From: Saccharothrix coeruleofusca
GTDB lineage: Bacteria; Actinomycetota; Actinomycetes; Mycobacteriales; Pseudonocardiaceae
Direction: 5' to 3'
Assembly: GCF_014648515.1 (NCBI RefSeq)
Contig: NZ_BMRG01000007.1
Span: 189,380 to 253,379, forward strand
DNA length: 64,000 nt
A program made the translations under genes and the position numbers. Position 1 is the first letter of the stretch, and each line of letters begins with the position of its first letter. Shown one piece after another: positions 32,876 to 43,674 of the stretch. The notes under the pieces are model-generated. The model had not been told where the DNA came from. It did no database searches and saw only the letters and a program-made list of their open reading frames with translations.

Positions 32876-34621
32876 ATGTCTCGACACCGCGCGCTGCGGA
32901 CGAAGGTGCGGCGCGGCATCGCCAAGTGGCCCGTCGCGGTGGTCTCCCTGGTGGTCCTGCTCGTGCTCGGCTGGTTGGGCTGGAGCTGGGTCGGCGGCGT
33001 CGTGGAGCGCCGCGCGGCGGCCCAGGCGGGCGACTGCGACCAGGGCGAGGCGCTGCTGCGCATCGACGCCGCGCCCAGCGTGGCCGAGGCGGTGCGCGAG
33101 GTCGCCGAGCGGTGGAGCGCCCAGCGCCCGGTCGTCTACGACCACTGCATCCGGGTGGAGGTGCAGTCCATCGACTCGGAGATGGTGCTGCAGGGCCTGA
33201 CCCAGCAGTGGGACGAGGAGAAGTTCGGCGCCAAGCCGCACGCCTGGATCACCGACTCGATGCTGTGGGCCAACCGGCTCAGCGCGCAGAACCACGCGCT
33301 TATCGGCGCGGTGCCGGTGTCCATCGCGGCCAGCCCGGTGCTGCTGGCGCTGCCCGAGGAGGGCGCGCAGGCGCTGCAGGCCGGTTCCGGCTTCCGGTGG
33401 ACCGACCTGCCCGCGATGGCGGGCGAGGGCTGGGCCCGCTTCGGCAAGCCGGAGTGGGGCGAGCTGAAGGTCGCCATGCCCGACCCGGCCGCGAACGCGG
33501 CCACCGCGATGGCGGTGCAGTCGGCGCTGGCGGGCGCGAGCCCGGACCGCCGGGGCCCGGTGACCACCGACATGCTGGCGCTGGACCCGGTGAAGAGCAT
33601 CATGAGCGCGCTGGTGGCGGCCAAGCCCGAGCACACGCCCGCCAGCACCTGGGAGGCCATGGCGCTGATGGCGGACAAGCCGCAGGTCAACGCGGCGGGT
33701 TTCAGCGCCGTGCCGGTGTTCGAGGTGGACCTGTACCGGCACAACACCGGCAAGGACAACGGCGCCACGCCGCTGAACCCGCTGTACGGGGTGGCCGCGG
33801 GCGGGCCGACCCCGGTGGCGGACTTCCCGTTCACCGCACTGGCGGGCGACTGGGTCGACGAGGCCCAGCTGCGCGCCGCGCAGGCGTTCCGCGAGTTCCT
33901 CCAGAAGCCCTCGGAGCAGCAGGTGCTGGCCAGGGCGGGGTTGCGGGTGGAGGCGACCACCGAGCGGCCCAAGCCGTCGCCGGGCATCCGCTGGGCGAGC
34001 ATGACCGAGCAGCTCGTCCCCGCCGACGCCAACACCACCCAGCAGATCAGCGCCGCGTGGGCCGCCGCGAGCGGCGGGCAGGTGGTGACCGTGCTGGTCG
34101 ACTCGTCGGAGTCGATGGGGCGGCCGGGCGGCGGCGGGCGCAGCCGGGTGGAGTGGGTCAAGCAGGCGCTGACCGGGCAGGTGACCAGGTCGCTGTCCGG
34201 GTCGCTGGGGCTGTGGGACTTCTCCCGCGAGCTGGTGCCCACCGGGCCGGTGGGCACCAAGCGCCAGCAGCTGCTCGACGGCATCGGCGGACTGCGGCCG
34301 GGCGAGGCCACCCAGCTCTACGGCAGCCTGGCCGCGGTGTACGAGAAGGCGCTGGCGGGTCACCAGGACGGCAAGCGCAACCGGGTCGTCGTGGTCGTCG
34401 ACGGCCCCAACGAGGGCGGCCTGACCCTCGCGCAGCTCAAGTCGCGGCTGGCGGAGCTGCGCGAACCCGGCAAGGACGTCGCCATCAGCTTCATCGCGCT
34501 GGGCCCGGACGCGCAGCGGGAGCCGCTGGCCGAGATCGCCGAGCTGACCGGCGGCACCGTCTCGGTGGCCGAGGACGGCCAAGCCGTGGACGCCGCCCTG
34601 GGCCAGCTCCTGTCCGACTGA
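32876..34621 (+). CDS. Membrane-anchored solute-binding/VWA protein
   Basis: 581 residues: one N-terminal membrane helix (about 19-42), an extracytoplasmic solute-binding-like domain (about 55-360; SIDSEMVLQGLTQQWDEE, VSIAASPVLLALPEE), then a von Willebrand A domain (about 400-581). The MIDAS motif is DSSES (DxSxS) in VTVLVDSSESMG, so metal-dependent binding is possible. Many actinobacteria have such SBP-VWA proteins of unknown role. GAGAGG-type ribosome-binding sequence lies 8-9 nt before the ATG. The 22-bp-period element follows the stop by 6 nt. Confidence 0.82.
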   Translation: MSRHRALRTKVRRGIAKWPVAVVSLVVLLVLGWLGWSWVGGVVERRAAAQAGDCDQGEALLRIDAAPSVAEAVREVAERWSAQRPVVYDHCIRVEVQSIDSEMVLQGLTQQWDEEKFGAKPHAWITDSMLWANRLSAQNHALIGAVPVSIAASPVLLALPEEGAQALQAGSGFRWTDLPAMAGEGWARFGKPEWGELKVAMPDPAANAATAMAVQSALAGASPDRRGPVTTDMLALDPVKSIMSALVAAKPEHTPASTWEAMALMADKPQVNAAGFSAVPVFEVDLYRHNTGKDNGATPLNPLYGVAAGGPTPVADFPFTALAGDWVDEAQLRAAQAFREFLQKPSEQQVLARAGLRVEATTERPKPSPGIRWASMTEQLVPADANTTQQISAAWAAASGGQVVTVLVDSSESMGRPGGGGRSRVEWVKQALTGQVTRSLSGSLGLWDFSRELVPTGPVGTKRQQLLDGIGGLRPGEATQLYGSLAAVYEKALAGHQDGKRNRVVVVVDGPNEGGLTLAQLKSRLAELREPGKDVAISFIALGPDAQREPLAEIAELTGGTVSVAEDGQAVDAALGQLLSD

Positions 34622-34626
34622 CGCGC

Positions 34627-34661
34627 GAACCGAGCGTCCGGACACCGCGAACCGAGCGTTC
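34627..34661 (-). repeat. 22-bp-period intergenic element, copy 2
   Basis: Read on the minus strand: GAACGCTCGGTTC (34661-34649), 9 nt, GGACGCTCGGTTC (34639-34627). It starts 6 nt after the stop of the truncated WYL gene, in the same orientation. Confidence 0.7.
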
Positions 34662-34667
34662 GGGTCC

Positions 34668-34949
34668 TCAGGTGGCGGGCCGCTGGACCGGGTCGAGCGC
34701 CTCCGGGTAGACCGCCGCCATCCCGCGCAGCGCCTGCACCACCCGTTCGCGCAGCTCGGGCGGTTCGACCACCTCGGCCTCCGGGCCCAGCCGCAGCAGG
34801 TCCGCCACGGCGTGCTCGACCGACTCGACCGGCACCCGCACCGTGGTCCAGCCGTCCGGCTCGGGCACGACGTCGGCCAGCGCGCGGGCGGCGACCAGGC
34901 TGAGCAGGTGCCGCGCGCATGGACCCAAGTCTCCACGAGCACCTGACAC
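34668..34949 (-). pseudogene. Truncated WYL-domain regulator (C-terminal part only)
   Basis: A 93-codon frame. The portion after about residue 12 matches the C-terminal WCX/WYL extension of YafY-type regulators: LLSLVAARALADVVPEPDGW, RVPVESVEHAVADLLRLGPEAEVVEPPELRERVVQAL. The N-terminal HTH and the WYL core (about 220 residues) are missing. The only start, a GTG at 34949, lies inside a dyad. It faces away from an equally truncated DUF3224 gene; the two families often occur as divergent neighbours, so this looks like a decayed pair. Confidence 0.7.
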
Positions 34950-34961
34950 GCCCTGTCAGGT
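34941..34961. promoter_or_regulatory. Dyad between the two truncated genes
   Basis: ACCTGACA-CGCCC-TGTCAGGT, perfect 8-bp arms. It is placed where the WYL regulator's operator would be, or it could mark a rearrangement junction. Confidence 0.5.
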
Positions 34962-34973
34962 ACGCCGGGCAGG

Positions 34974-35153
34974 GTGACCGGCGCGCTGGGCGACCGGTCG
35001 GGCGCCTTCGTGCTCCGGCACACCGGCGGCTACCGCGACGGCGTGGCCGAGCGGTCCTTCACCGTGGTCGCGTCGTCGGGCGGGCTGGCGGGGCTGCGCG
35101 GCCACGGCCGCATCAGGTGGGTGATGGGCGAGCCGGGGCACTACGAGTTCTGA
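34974..35153 (+). pseudogene. Truncated DUF3224 protein (C-terminal half)
   Basis: A 59-codon frame reading VTGALGDRSGAFVLRHTGGY, then FTVVASSG, LAGLRGHGRIRW and GEPGHYEF. This matches the second half of DUF3224 proteins (GRxGSFVLQHxG ... GTGELxGLRG). The first 60-70 residues of the family are missing. The GTG at 34974 is a possible start only 12 nt after the dyad. Function of the family is unknown. It may still be expressed as a short peptide. Confidence 0.6.
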
Positions 35154-35199
35154 CCGGAGCGGGCCCACGCGCCGCGCGCGGCGCGTGGGCCCCAGGGGC

Positions 35200-38088
<2,889 letters not shown>

Positions 38089-38139
38089 GGGTGCGCCTCC
38101 GGCGTCGGGCTACGGGCGTGCTGCTGCCGTGCCCTCCCC

Positions 38140-38330
38140 CTCTGTCTTCCGCCCGGACGGGCGCCTGAGAGCTTCACCCGGCGGAACCGGGCTTGCACCG
38201 TCGGCGGGGTCGGCGGACCGACCCGCTTTCCAGAGGCGTCTCACCCGCGCGGTCCTTGCGCCTGAGAGGTTCCGGGGAGGATTTGCTCCTTCGGCGCCGA
38301 GACTGGCTCGGACTCTCCCGCACGGGATAA
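38140..38330 (-). ncRNA. Tandem glycine riboswitch upstream of gcvP
   Basis: Two aptamer-like units on the minus strand. Aptamer 1 (about 38328-38253) has GGGAGAGT, GGCGCCGAAGGAGCAA and CTCTCAGGCGCAAGGAC. Aptamer 2 (about 38245-38160) has GGTGAGACGCCTCTGGAAAG, GGTGCAAGCCCGG and GAAGCTCTCAGGCGCC. These are the conserved gcvT-type blocks, including the short linker between units. The switch normally turns on glycine catabolism when glycine is high; a Rho-independent off-stem is not obvious, so control may be of translation. Confidence 0.9.
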
Positions 38331-38432
38331 AGCGACTGCGCGTGGAGCGTACCCTCCGGAACCGGTTCCGAACCCCGGAGCGCGACGTGGATCTCAGCGC
38401 GAAAATCCCGGCGCGGGAATCCCTGCGCGGGT

Positions 38433-38999
38433 TCAGCCGGTGGCGCGGGTGCGCCTGCGCCGCGACAGCTCGTCCTCCGCCGCGCTGTCGACCTCGACGC
38501 CGTCGGCCCGCTCGGCGGGGAACTCGTGGATGGTGCCGCTGATCTCGCGCATCGCACCGCTGACCGCGATGCCGAACACGCCCTGGCCGCCCTGGAGCAG
38601 GTCCACCACCTCCTCCGGCGAGGTGCACTCGTAGACGGTGGTGCCATCGCTGAACAGCGTGATCCTGGCCAGGTCCTGGACCCCGCGCCTGCGCAGGTGG
38701 TCCACTGCGACCCGGATGTTCTGCAGCGAGACCCCGGTGTCCAGCAGGCGCTTGACCACCTTGAGCACCAGGATGTCCTTGAACGAGTACAGCCGCTGGC
38801 TCCCCGAGCCGTGCGCGCTCCTTATCGTCGGGTTCACCAGGCCGGTCCGCGCCCAGTAGTCGAGCTGGCGGTAGGTGATGCCTGCGATCTGGCACGCGGC
38901 GGGCCCCCGGTAGCCGACGAGCTCGTCCGGCAGCGAGGAGTCCGGGAACAGCTCACCCTGTTCGCCGAATCCGGCCCGGATGGGCGCTTCCTCGACCAC
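38433..38999 (-). CDS. MerR-family regulator, Rv1830-like
   Basis: 188 residues. The winged HTH (about 28-105) reads YRGPAACQIAGITYRQLDYWARTGLVNPTIR then GSQRLYSFKDILVLKVVKRLLDTGVSLQNIR, followed by a short C-terminal domain (LFSDGTTVYECTSPEEVVDLLQGGQGVFGIAVS). The order and sequence match M. tuberculosis Rv1830. The GTG at 38999 has GGGGAGG upstream. A clear sigma-70-type promoter lies 93-121 nt upstream. Targets unknown. Confidence 0.88.
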   Translation of the reverse strand: MVEEAPIRAGFGEQGELFPDSSLPDELVGYRGPAACQIAGITYRQLDYWARTGLVNPTIRSAHGSGSQRLYSFKDILVLKVVKRLLDTGVSLQNIRVAVDHLRRRGVQDLARITLFSDGTTVYECTSPEEVVDLLQGGQGVFGIAVSGAMREISGTIHEFPAERADGVEVDSAAEDELSRRRRTRATG

Positions 39000-39091
39000 G
39001 CCTGCCTCCCCTCGGTCCGACCACGACGGCCGGTGCCCCTCGTGAAGCCGCCGCGATGCGGAATCACACCGTGGCGATTCACCTGGGTCCG

Positions 39092-39161
39092 ACGGTAAGA
39101 CTGGCCGGGGGGCAGGTCAACGCGACGCGCGGGACGCACCGAAGCTCAACCTCAGGTTGAG
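39092..39161 (-). promoter_or_regulatory. Promoter of the Rv1830-like gene with upstream MerR-type dyad
   Basis: On the minus strand TTGACC (39120-39115), 17 nt, TACCGT (39097-39092). Twenty-four bp upstream lies CTCAACCT-C-AGGTTGAG (39145-39161), perfect 8-bp arms, with an extra GTTGAG half-site. Its position suits an activator such as the FtsR-like MerR protein encoded at 39970-40689. Confidence 0.6.
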
Positions 39162-39169
39162 GTTGAGCC

Positions 39170-39355
39170 AGTCGGTCGTTGTAAGCCATTCGAGCGACGT
39201 TTAGTGAGCGTTTAGTCGCTCAGCGCTGATGTCGCGCAGTGCGCGGGCGTGGCGCACGGGTGACACGACAACCTGATCCACAACGCACCGCAACACGGAC
39301 GAGGGGCCGCCCACCGGGTCGAGCCCGGCGGACGGCCCCTCGCGTCCGTCTCCGA
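39170..39355. other. Intergenic remainder between the nuclease and MerR genes
   Basis: Downstream of the nuclease stop. It contains a direct repeat of TTTAGT, a 7-bp inverted repeat GAGCGAC/GTCGCTC (39192-39221) and a GC-rich segment. It has no coding frame I can support. Confidence 0.4.
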
Positions 39356-39829
39356 TCAGGTGTCCGCGCCGCGGAAGTCCTCGGGCGAGACCGAGTCGAG
39401 GAACTCGCGGAACTTCTCCACCTCGTCCTCCTGCTCGTCCGGGATGATCAGGCCCGCCTCCGCCAGCACGGACTCCTCGGCGTGGATCGGCACGCCGATC
39501 CGCAGCGCGAGCGCCACGGAGTCGCTGGGCCGGGCGGAGACGCGCACGTCCCCGTCGAAGACCAGCTCGGCGAAGTAGGTGCCCTCCTGCAGGTCGGTGA
39601 TCCGGACCTGCTCCAGCTGGCGGCCCAGCGCGCCGATCACGTCCTTGAGCAGGTCGTGGGTCAGCGGACGGGCCGGGCGGACACCCTGCTGCTCCAACGC
39701 GATGGCCGTCGCTTCGACCGAACCGATCCAGATCGGCAGGTAGCGCTCGCCCTCGGTTTCGCGCAGCAGCAGGATCGGGTGGTTCGCGGGCAGTTCCACC
39801 CGCACTCCGACGACGCGCATCTCGCTCAT
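39356..39829 (-). CDS. Bifunctional nuclease (BFN) domain protein, Rv1829-like
   Basis: 157 residues covering the whole DUF151/BFN domain: MRVVGVRVELPANHPILLLRETEGERYLPIWIGSVEATAIAL and PLTHDLLKDVIGALG, then RPSDSVALALRIGVPIHAEESVL. In plants and archaea members have RNase/DNase activity; the bacterial role is unclear. It sits between the two MerR genes, as in M. tuberculosis Rv1828-Rv1830, so it probably belongs to the FtsR unit. Confidence 0.9.
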   Translation of the reverse strand: MSEMRVVGVRVELPANHPILLLRETEGERYLPIWIGSVEATAIALEQQGVRPARPLTHDLLKDVIGALGRQLEQVRITDLQEGTYFAELVFDGDVRVSARPSDSVALALRIGVPIHAEESVLAEAGLIIPDEQEDEVEKFREFLDSVSPEDFRGADT

Positions 39830-39969
39830 CGGGTATCGCCTCCCTCAGCGCGCTGAAACCCTGGCGTCCCCGTGTTCCACGAGGATTCCCCAAATGCCCT
39901 ACCGACGCTACCCGCCAAGCGGGCTCTGTGCGCAATCGCCGACGATCCTCGTCCCGAAAAACCGGGTGT

Positions 39970-40689
39970 TCACCTCGGCGCAACCCGGCCCGCGGCGATG
40001 TCGCGCAGCCCGGACCGCACCAGCAGCGTGTGCAGGGTCACCGACAGCGCGGCCAGCTCGCGCGCGGTCTCCTCGGCGCGGGCCCCGGCGGCGCGCTGCC
40101 GGTACAGCGGGGCCAGCACCTGCTCCAGCAGCTCCAGCTCCCGGTCCGCGGCGGCGCGGAAGTAGCGCAGGTGGCGCGGCTCCACGCCGTGGACCGCCAT
40201 GGCGTGCGCGGTGCGCGCCACGGCCACCGCGTCGGCGTCGTAGCGGCCGGAGGCGTCGGGCACCAGCAGGCCCGCCTGCTCCAGCTCGACCAGCAGGGCG
40301 CGGTCCACGCCCGCCTGGGCCAGCACGTCCTCGCGGGTCAGCCCTCGGGCGGGAGCGCCCGCGAAGTGGTCGGCGACGGGCACCCCGTCCACCGCGCCGC
40401 CCGCCGGGCGCGCCGCCCCGCTGCCGCGATCGGCGGCGTCGAGGTGCTCCTTGATGACCTTCAGCGGCAGGTAGCGGTCGCGCTGCGCGGACAGCACGTA
40501 CCGCAGCCGCTCGACGTCGGCGGGCGTGAACTGCCGGTACCCCGACGCGGTGCGGGCCGGGCGGACCAACCCCTCCGATTCCAGGAACCGGATCTTGGAG
40601 ATCGTGACGTCGGGGAAGTCGGATCGCAGCTGCGCCAGCACCGCCCCGATGCTCAACCCCCCGCGTTGTGGCCGCCCGGCCGCTGTCAC
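39970..40689 (-). CDS. ftsR: MerR-family regulator FtsR (Rv1828-like)
   Basis: 239 residues: HTH at about 10-75 (LSIGAVLAQLRSDFPDVTISKIRFLESEGLVRPARTASGYRQFTPADVERLRYVL) and a C-terminal effector-like domain with HLRYFRAAADRELELLEQVLAPLYRQR. This matches Rv1828 and C. glutamicum FtsR, which activates ftsZ. A Gly/Ala-rich insertion separates the domains. It begins 14 nt after the garA stop and is probably co-transcribed with it. The nearby dyad at 39145-39161 is a candidate target. Confidence 0.82.
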   Translation of the reverse strand: MTAAGRPQRGGLSIGAVLAQLRSDFPDVTISKIRFLESEGLVRPARTASGYRQFTPADVERLRYVLSAQRDRYLPLKVIKEHLDAADRGSGAARPAGGAVDGVPVADHFAGAPARGLTREDVLAQAGVDRALLVELEQAGLLVPDASGRYDADAVAVARTAHAMAVHGVEPRHLRYFRAAADRELELLEQVLAPLYRQRAAGARAEETARELAALSVTLHTLLVRSGLRDIAAGRVAPR

Positions 40690-40703
40690 CGGGACCCCAT
40701 CGC

Positions 40704-41165
40704 TCAGGCCCCCTGGCCCCCGGCGCCCGGACCGGTCAGGAACACGAGGCGGAACTTGCCGATCTGCACCTCGTCGCCGTTGGCCAGCACCGCCTGGTCG
40801 ACCGGCTCGCGGTTGACGTAGGTGCCGTTGAGGCTGCCCACGTCGATCACCACGAACTCGCCGCCCTCGCGGCGGAACTCGGCGTGCCTGCGCGAGACCG
40901 TCACGTCGTCGAGGAAGATGTCGCTGTCCGGGTGCCGACCCGCGCTGGTCGTGTCGCGGTCGAGCAGGAAGCGGGACCCCGCGTTCGGGCCGCGCTTGAC
41001 CACCAGCAGCGCCGACCCGGCGGGCAGCGCGTCGACACCGGCGACCGCCGGCTCCTGGGCGGGCGCGTCGGCGCCCTCGACCTCGGCGAGGAAGTCCGCC
41101 CGGAAAACGGAGGTCCGCTCCGGGGACTGCTCGGGCGGGACGCCTGGCCCGTCGTTCGTGCTCAC
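40704..41165 (-). CDS. garA: FHA-domain regulator GarA/OdhI
   Basis: 153 residues: a disordered N-terminus, then an FHA domain (about 55-145) with SAGRHPDSDIFLDDVTVSRRHAEF and VGSLNGTYVNREPVD, nearly identical to mycobacterial GarA. In relatives the unphosphorylated protein binds and inhibits 2-oxoglutarate dehydrogenase and glutamate dehydrogenase. Phosphorylation of one of two N-terminal threonines (ETTSVFRADF) closes it. Here the motif reads ERTSVFRADF: Thr18 is kept but the preceding Thr is Arg17. The GTG at 41165 follows AGGAGGA; the open frame to 41282 is not GarA-like. Confidence 0.93.
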   Translation of the reverse strand: MSTNDGPGVPPEQSPERTSVFRADFLAEVEGADAPAQEPAVAGVDALPAGSALLVVKRGPNAGSRFLLDRDTTSAGRHPDSDIFLDDVTVSRRHAEFRREGGEFVVIDVGSLNGTYVNREPVDQAVLANGDEVQIGKFRLVFLTGPGAGGQGA

Positions 41166-41278
41166 CTGAGCTCTCCTCCTGCTGCTGGAACCGTCGAGAC
41201 CACTAGAACCTATCGTGCCTGAACCGGCGTCTGAGGAGCGGCTCCCCCACCGACCGAAGAGCCGCCGGAAGATCGACG

Positions 41279-41662
41279 TCACCCCTGCGTCACCAGCTCC
41301 TGGTACGCGGCCGCGTCGAGCAGGTCGTCCACCGCCGCCGGGTCGGTCAGCCTCAGCTCCACCATCCAGCCCTCGCCGTAGGGGTCGGTGTTGACCAGCT
41401 CCGGCTGCTGGTCCAGCGCGTCGTTGCGGGCCACCACCTCGCCCGCCAGCGGCGCGTAGATGTCCGAGACGCTCTTGGTCGACTCCACCTCGCCGAGCGT
41501 CTGCCCGGCGCCCACCTGCTCGCCGAGCTCCGGGAGCTGGACGAACACGACGTCGCCGAGCTGCTCCTGAGCGTAGTCGGTGATGCCCACGCGCACGGTG
41601 CTGTCACCGGTGCGCAGGACCCACTCATGTTCCTCGGTGTACTTGAGCTCCTCGGGAATCAC
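41279..41662 (-). CDS. gcvH: Glycine cleavage system H protein
   Basis: 127 residues, normal length. The lipoylation site is Lys63 in GEVESTKSVSD; YTEEHEWV and ITDYAQEQLGDVVFVQLPE are hallmarks. It carries the aminomethyl group between P- and T-proteins. The start is the GTG at 41662 rather than ATG 41680: the ATG's next codons AAG GAG are the ribosome-binding site (AAGGAG, 9 nt from the GTG), and families start at IPEELKYT. It is first in the gcvH-garA-ftsR run, as in Rv1826-Rv1828. Confidence 0.94.
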   Translation of the reverse strand: MIPEELKYTEEHEWVLRTGDSTVRVGITDYAQEQLGDVVFVQLPELGEQVGAGQTLGEVESTKSVSDIYAPLAGEVVARNDALDQQPELVNTDPYGEGWMVELRLTDPAAVDDLLDAAAYQELVTQG

Positions 41663-41719
41663 CGCGGCGCGCTCCTTCATGACGGTGGATCTTCGCCACC
41701 GGATCTTCCCACGTCCCGC

Positions 41720-42307
41720 TCACGCGGCCACCACCCCCGGCCGCCGTCGGGACGCGAGCACGAATTGGTAGACGTACAGGGCGCCCGACCACAGGTACAG
41801 GCCGACGCCCCAGACCATGAAGCCGTAGGCGATCGGCCGGGCGACCTGCGCGGCGGTCGAGGAGCCCTGGGCCAGCAGCAGCATGGGGAAGGCGTAGAGC
41901 AGGTTGAACGTCGCCGCCTTGCCCAGGTAGTGCACCTCGAACGGCCCGTAGCCCAGCCGCCGCAGCACCGGCAGGCAGGCCCCGACCACCAGCTCGCGGC
42001 CCACCAGCACCAGCGCCACCCACAGCGGCACGATGTCGCGGGCGACGAAGGCGATCAGGGTGGCCAGGATGTAGAGCCGGTCGGCGGCCGGGTCCAGCAG
42101 CACGCCGAGCCTGCTCGTCTGGTCCAGCCAGCGGGCGATCTTGCCGTCCAGCCAGTCCGACAGGCCCGCCGCCACCAGCACGACCAGCGCCCACCCGTCG
42201 GCGTGCGGGCCGAGCAGGAGGTAGAGGAACAGCGGCACGCCGAGCAGCCGCACCACGCTGAGCGCGTTCGGGATGGTGAGCAGCCGGTCGGCGGGGTCAT
42301 GCGGCAC
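41720..42307 (-). CDS. CDP-alcohol phosphatidyltransferase family protein (PgsA2-like)
   Basis: 195 residues with about five membrane helices. The CDP-alcohol phosphotransferase motif is complete: DWLDGKIAR, then 8 residues, G, 3, D, 3, D (LGVLLDPAADRLY). It transfers a phosphatidyl group to an alcohol such as glycerol phosphate in the membrane. Position matches Rv1822 (pgsA2); Rv1823-Rv1825 counterparts are absent between it and gcvH. The GTG at 42307 has TAGCAT seven nt upstream (minus strand), a leaderless-type promoter. Confidence 0.88.
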   Translation of the reverse strand: MPHDPADRLLTIPNALSVVRLLGVPLFLYLLLGPHADGWALVVLVAAGLSDWLDGKIARWLDQTSRLGVLLDPAADRLYILATLIAFVARDIVPLWVALVLVGRELVVGACLPVLRRLGYGPFEVHYLGKAATFNLLYAFPMLLLAQGSSTAAQVARPIAYGFMVWGVGLYLWSGALYVYQFVLASRRRPGVVAA

Positions 42308-42589
42308 GGGGCAAATGCTAAGGCCAGGACGGGCGGCACGGCCCCCGCCGCTGCCGCGCGACGCGGCCGTGCCGCCACCTGTTCAGCCGGTGGTGGGGAG
42401 AGACCACCCGAACGTGTGGTTGGACGGGGTCCGCAGGCCACGGGCTCGTCGGGCCCCGGAGCACCCCCGTCCCCGGACGCGCGGTTCGCGCGCTCGGACT
42501 CGCGGAACCGCGGCGTTCCGGCGTCGGATCGTGCTCGGACGTTCACCAACTCGTGCCCGAAGGCGCGGCTCCGGCTGCGGACCGGAGGG
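42308..42589. other. Intergenic region with degenerate copies of the 22-bp-period motif
   Basis: No gene supported. GGACGCGCGGTTC (42475-42487) matches the 13-mer of the dispersed element, and GGAACCGCGGCGTTCC (42504-42519) is a related inverted form. The remainder is GC-rich spacer between convergently read or unrelated transcripts. Confidence 0.4.
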
Positions 42590-42814
42590 TCAGCGGGTGC
42601 GGCTCCACCCGCGGCGCTGGAGGTCGGCGGCGGAGAGGACCTGGGGGCGGCCGCGGTCGTCCACGCCGACCCAGCGGGCCCGGAAGCCCTCCAGGACGTA
42701 GGCGTGGCCCTTGCTCCAGACCACGCTGCACGGAGCGGTGGGCAGCGTTCCCGCGCCGGGGCGGGGCCCCCGGTGCTGCGCGGTCTCTGCGCCGGTCTCC
42801 GTCTTGGTGCTCAT
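42590..42814 (-). CDS. Small hypothetical protein
   Basis: 74 residues. A polar N-terminus (STKTETGAETAQHRGP) is followed by a compact basic part PCSVVWSKGHAYVLEGFRARWVGVDDRGRPQVLSAADLQRRGW. GGAGG lies 9 nt before the ATG at 42814 (an alternative ATG at 42823 has no spaced site). Codon third positions are mostly G/C. I do not recognise a family. It lies alone between the phosphatidyltransferase and the stress module. Confidence 0.5.
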   Translation of the reverse strand: MSTKTETGAETAQHRGPRPGAGTLPTAPCSVVWSKGHAYVLEGFRARWVGVDDRGRPQVLSAADLQRRGWSRTR

Positions 42815-42823
42815 GTTCTCCAT

Positions 42824-43074
42824 CCTCCACTGGGGGTGTCGCGCACGACCCTCGTGGCGTTATCCCGCCGGTCGAATTCTGCGCGACTGTGTCCGGGGAC
42901 ACCCTCCCGAGAGGACGGCGGCTCGCCCGCCGGGCCGGTTCGGTCGCCGAAGGGCCACCGGAGCGCCGGGAGGGGGCAGGCGACCGGTCGGGGCCGGAAC
43001 CGCTCACCGCGCGTGGTGCGCCGCACACCGCGCCCCCGTCTACACCGGAGCCGATCACCCCGCTACCGGCGCGC
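42824..43074. other. Intergenic region upstream of the STAS gene
   Basis: No coding frame I can support. It separates the small hypothetical gene (minus) from the promoter at 43075. Confidence 0.4.
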
Positions 43075-43103
43075 TTGTGGTAGGGGCGCGTGCTCCGTAC
43101 GGT
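43075..43103 (+). promoter_or_regulatory. Promoter of the STAS anti-sigma antagonist gene
   Basis: TTGTGG (43075-43080), 17 nt, TACGGT (43098-43103), a good housekeeping-type promoter. It leaves a leader of about 140 nt before the GTG at 43252. Confidence 0.55.
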
Positions 43104-43251
43104 AGTGGCGCAGCGGTTGAGCCAACAGCCGCGCCGGGGAGTTCCGGTAGGCGGGGCCGCGCACGGCCGCACGCTGCACAGTTCACGTTCGGCCCGGTCC
43201 ACCGCGCCAGGGCTCCCCACCCCAGCAACAGCAGCTGAAGAGGAGAGCTTT

Positions 43252-43674
43252 GTGACGGTTCGCGATCCTGACGTCGTGGCCTCGAACACAGCCGGGCAGC
43301 CGGTCGTCCAGTCCGGCGGGCCGGGCGAGCAGATCGGCATCGGCGTCGAGCGGGTGGGTGCGGACGTCACCGTCGTGGCCGTGACCGGTGAGATCGACAT
43401 GCTCACCGCTCCCCGCCTGCGCACCGAGGTCAAGGAGCAGCTGAGCACCAGCCGCGCCGTCGTGCTCGACCTGTCCGGGGTGAGCTTCCTGGGCTCGGCG
43501 GGCCTGGCCGTGCTGGTGGAGGCGTCGCAGCAGAGCGAGCGCGGCGGAGCCGACTTCCACGTCGTCGCCGTGGCGCGCGCGGTCACCCGGCCGCTGGCGG
43601 CGACCGGGCTGAGCGGGGTGTTCAACGTTCACCCGACGGTGGCCGCGGCCGTGGAGGCCGCGGGCCGGGGCTAG
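43252..43674 (+). CDS. STAS-domain anti-sigma factor antagonist
   Basis: 140 residues with a STAS domain (about 35-135). VVAVTGEIDMLTAPRLRTEV and the phosphorylation loop VLDLSGVSFLGSAGLAVLVEA (Ser in SFLGSAG) are typical of RsbV/SpoIIAA. Unphosphorylated, it should sequester an anti-sigma factor. The GTG at 43252 follows GAGGAGA. Its 3' end overlaps the convergent HATPase-STAS gene by 53 nt. A role in freeing SigF (44985) is an inference from position. Confidence 0.87.
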   Translation: MTVRDPDVVASNTAGQPVVQSGGPGEQIGIGVERVGADVTVVAVTGEIDMLTAPRLRTEVKEQLSTSRAVVLDLSGVSFLGSAGLAVLVEASQQSERGGADFHVVAVARAVTRPLAATGLSGVFNVHPTVAAAVEAAGRG

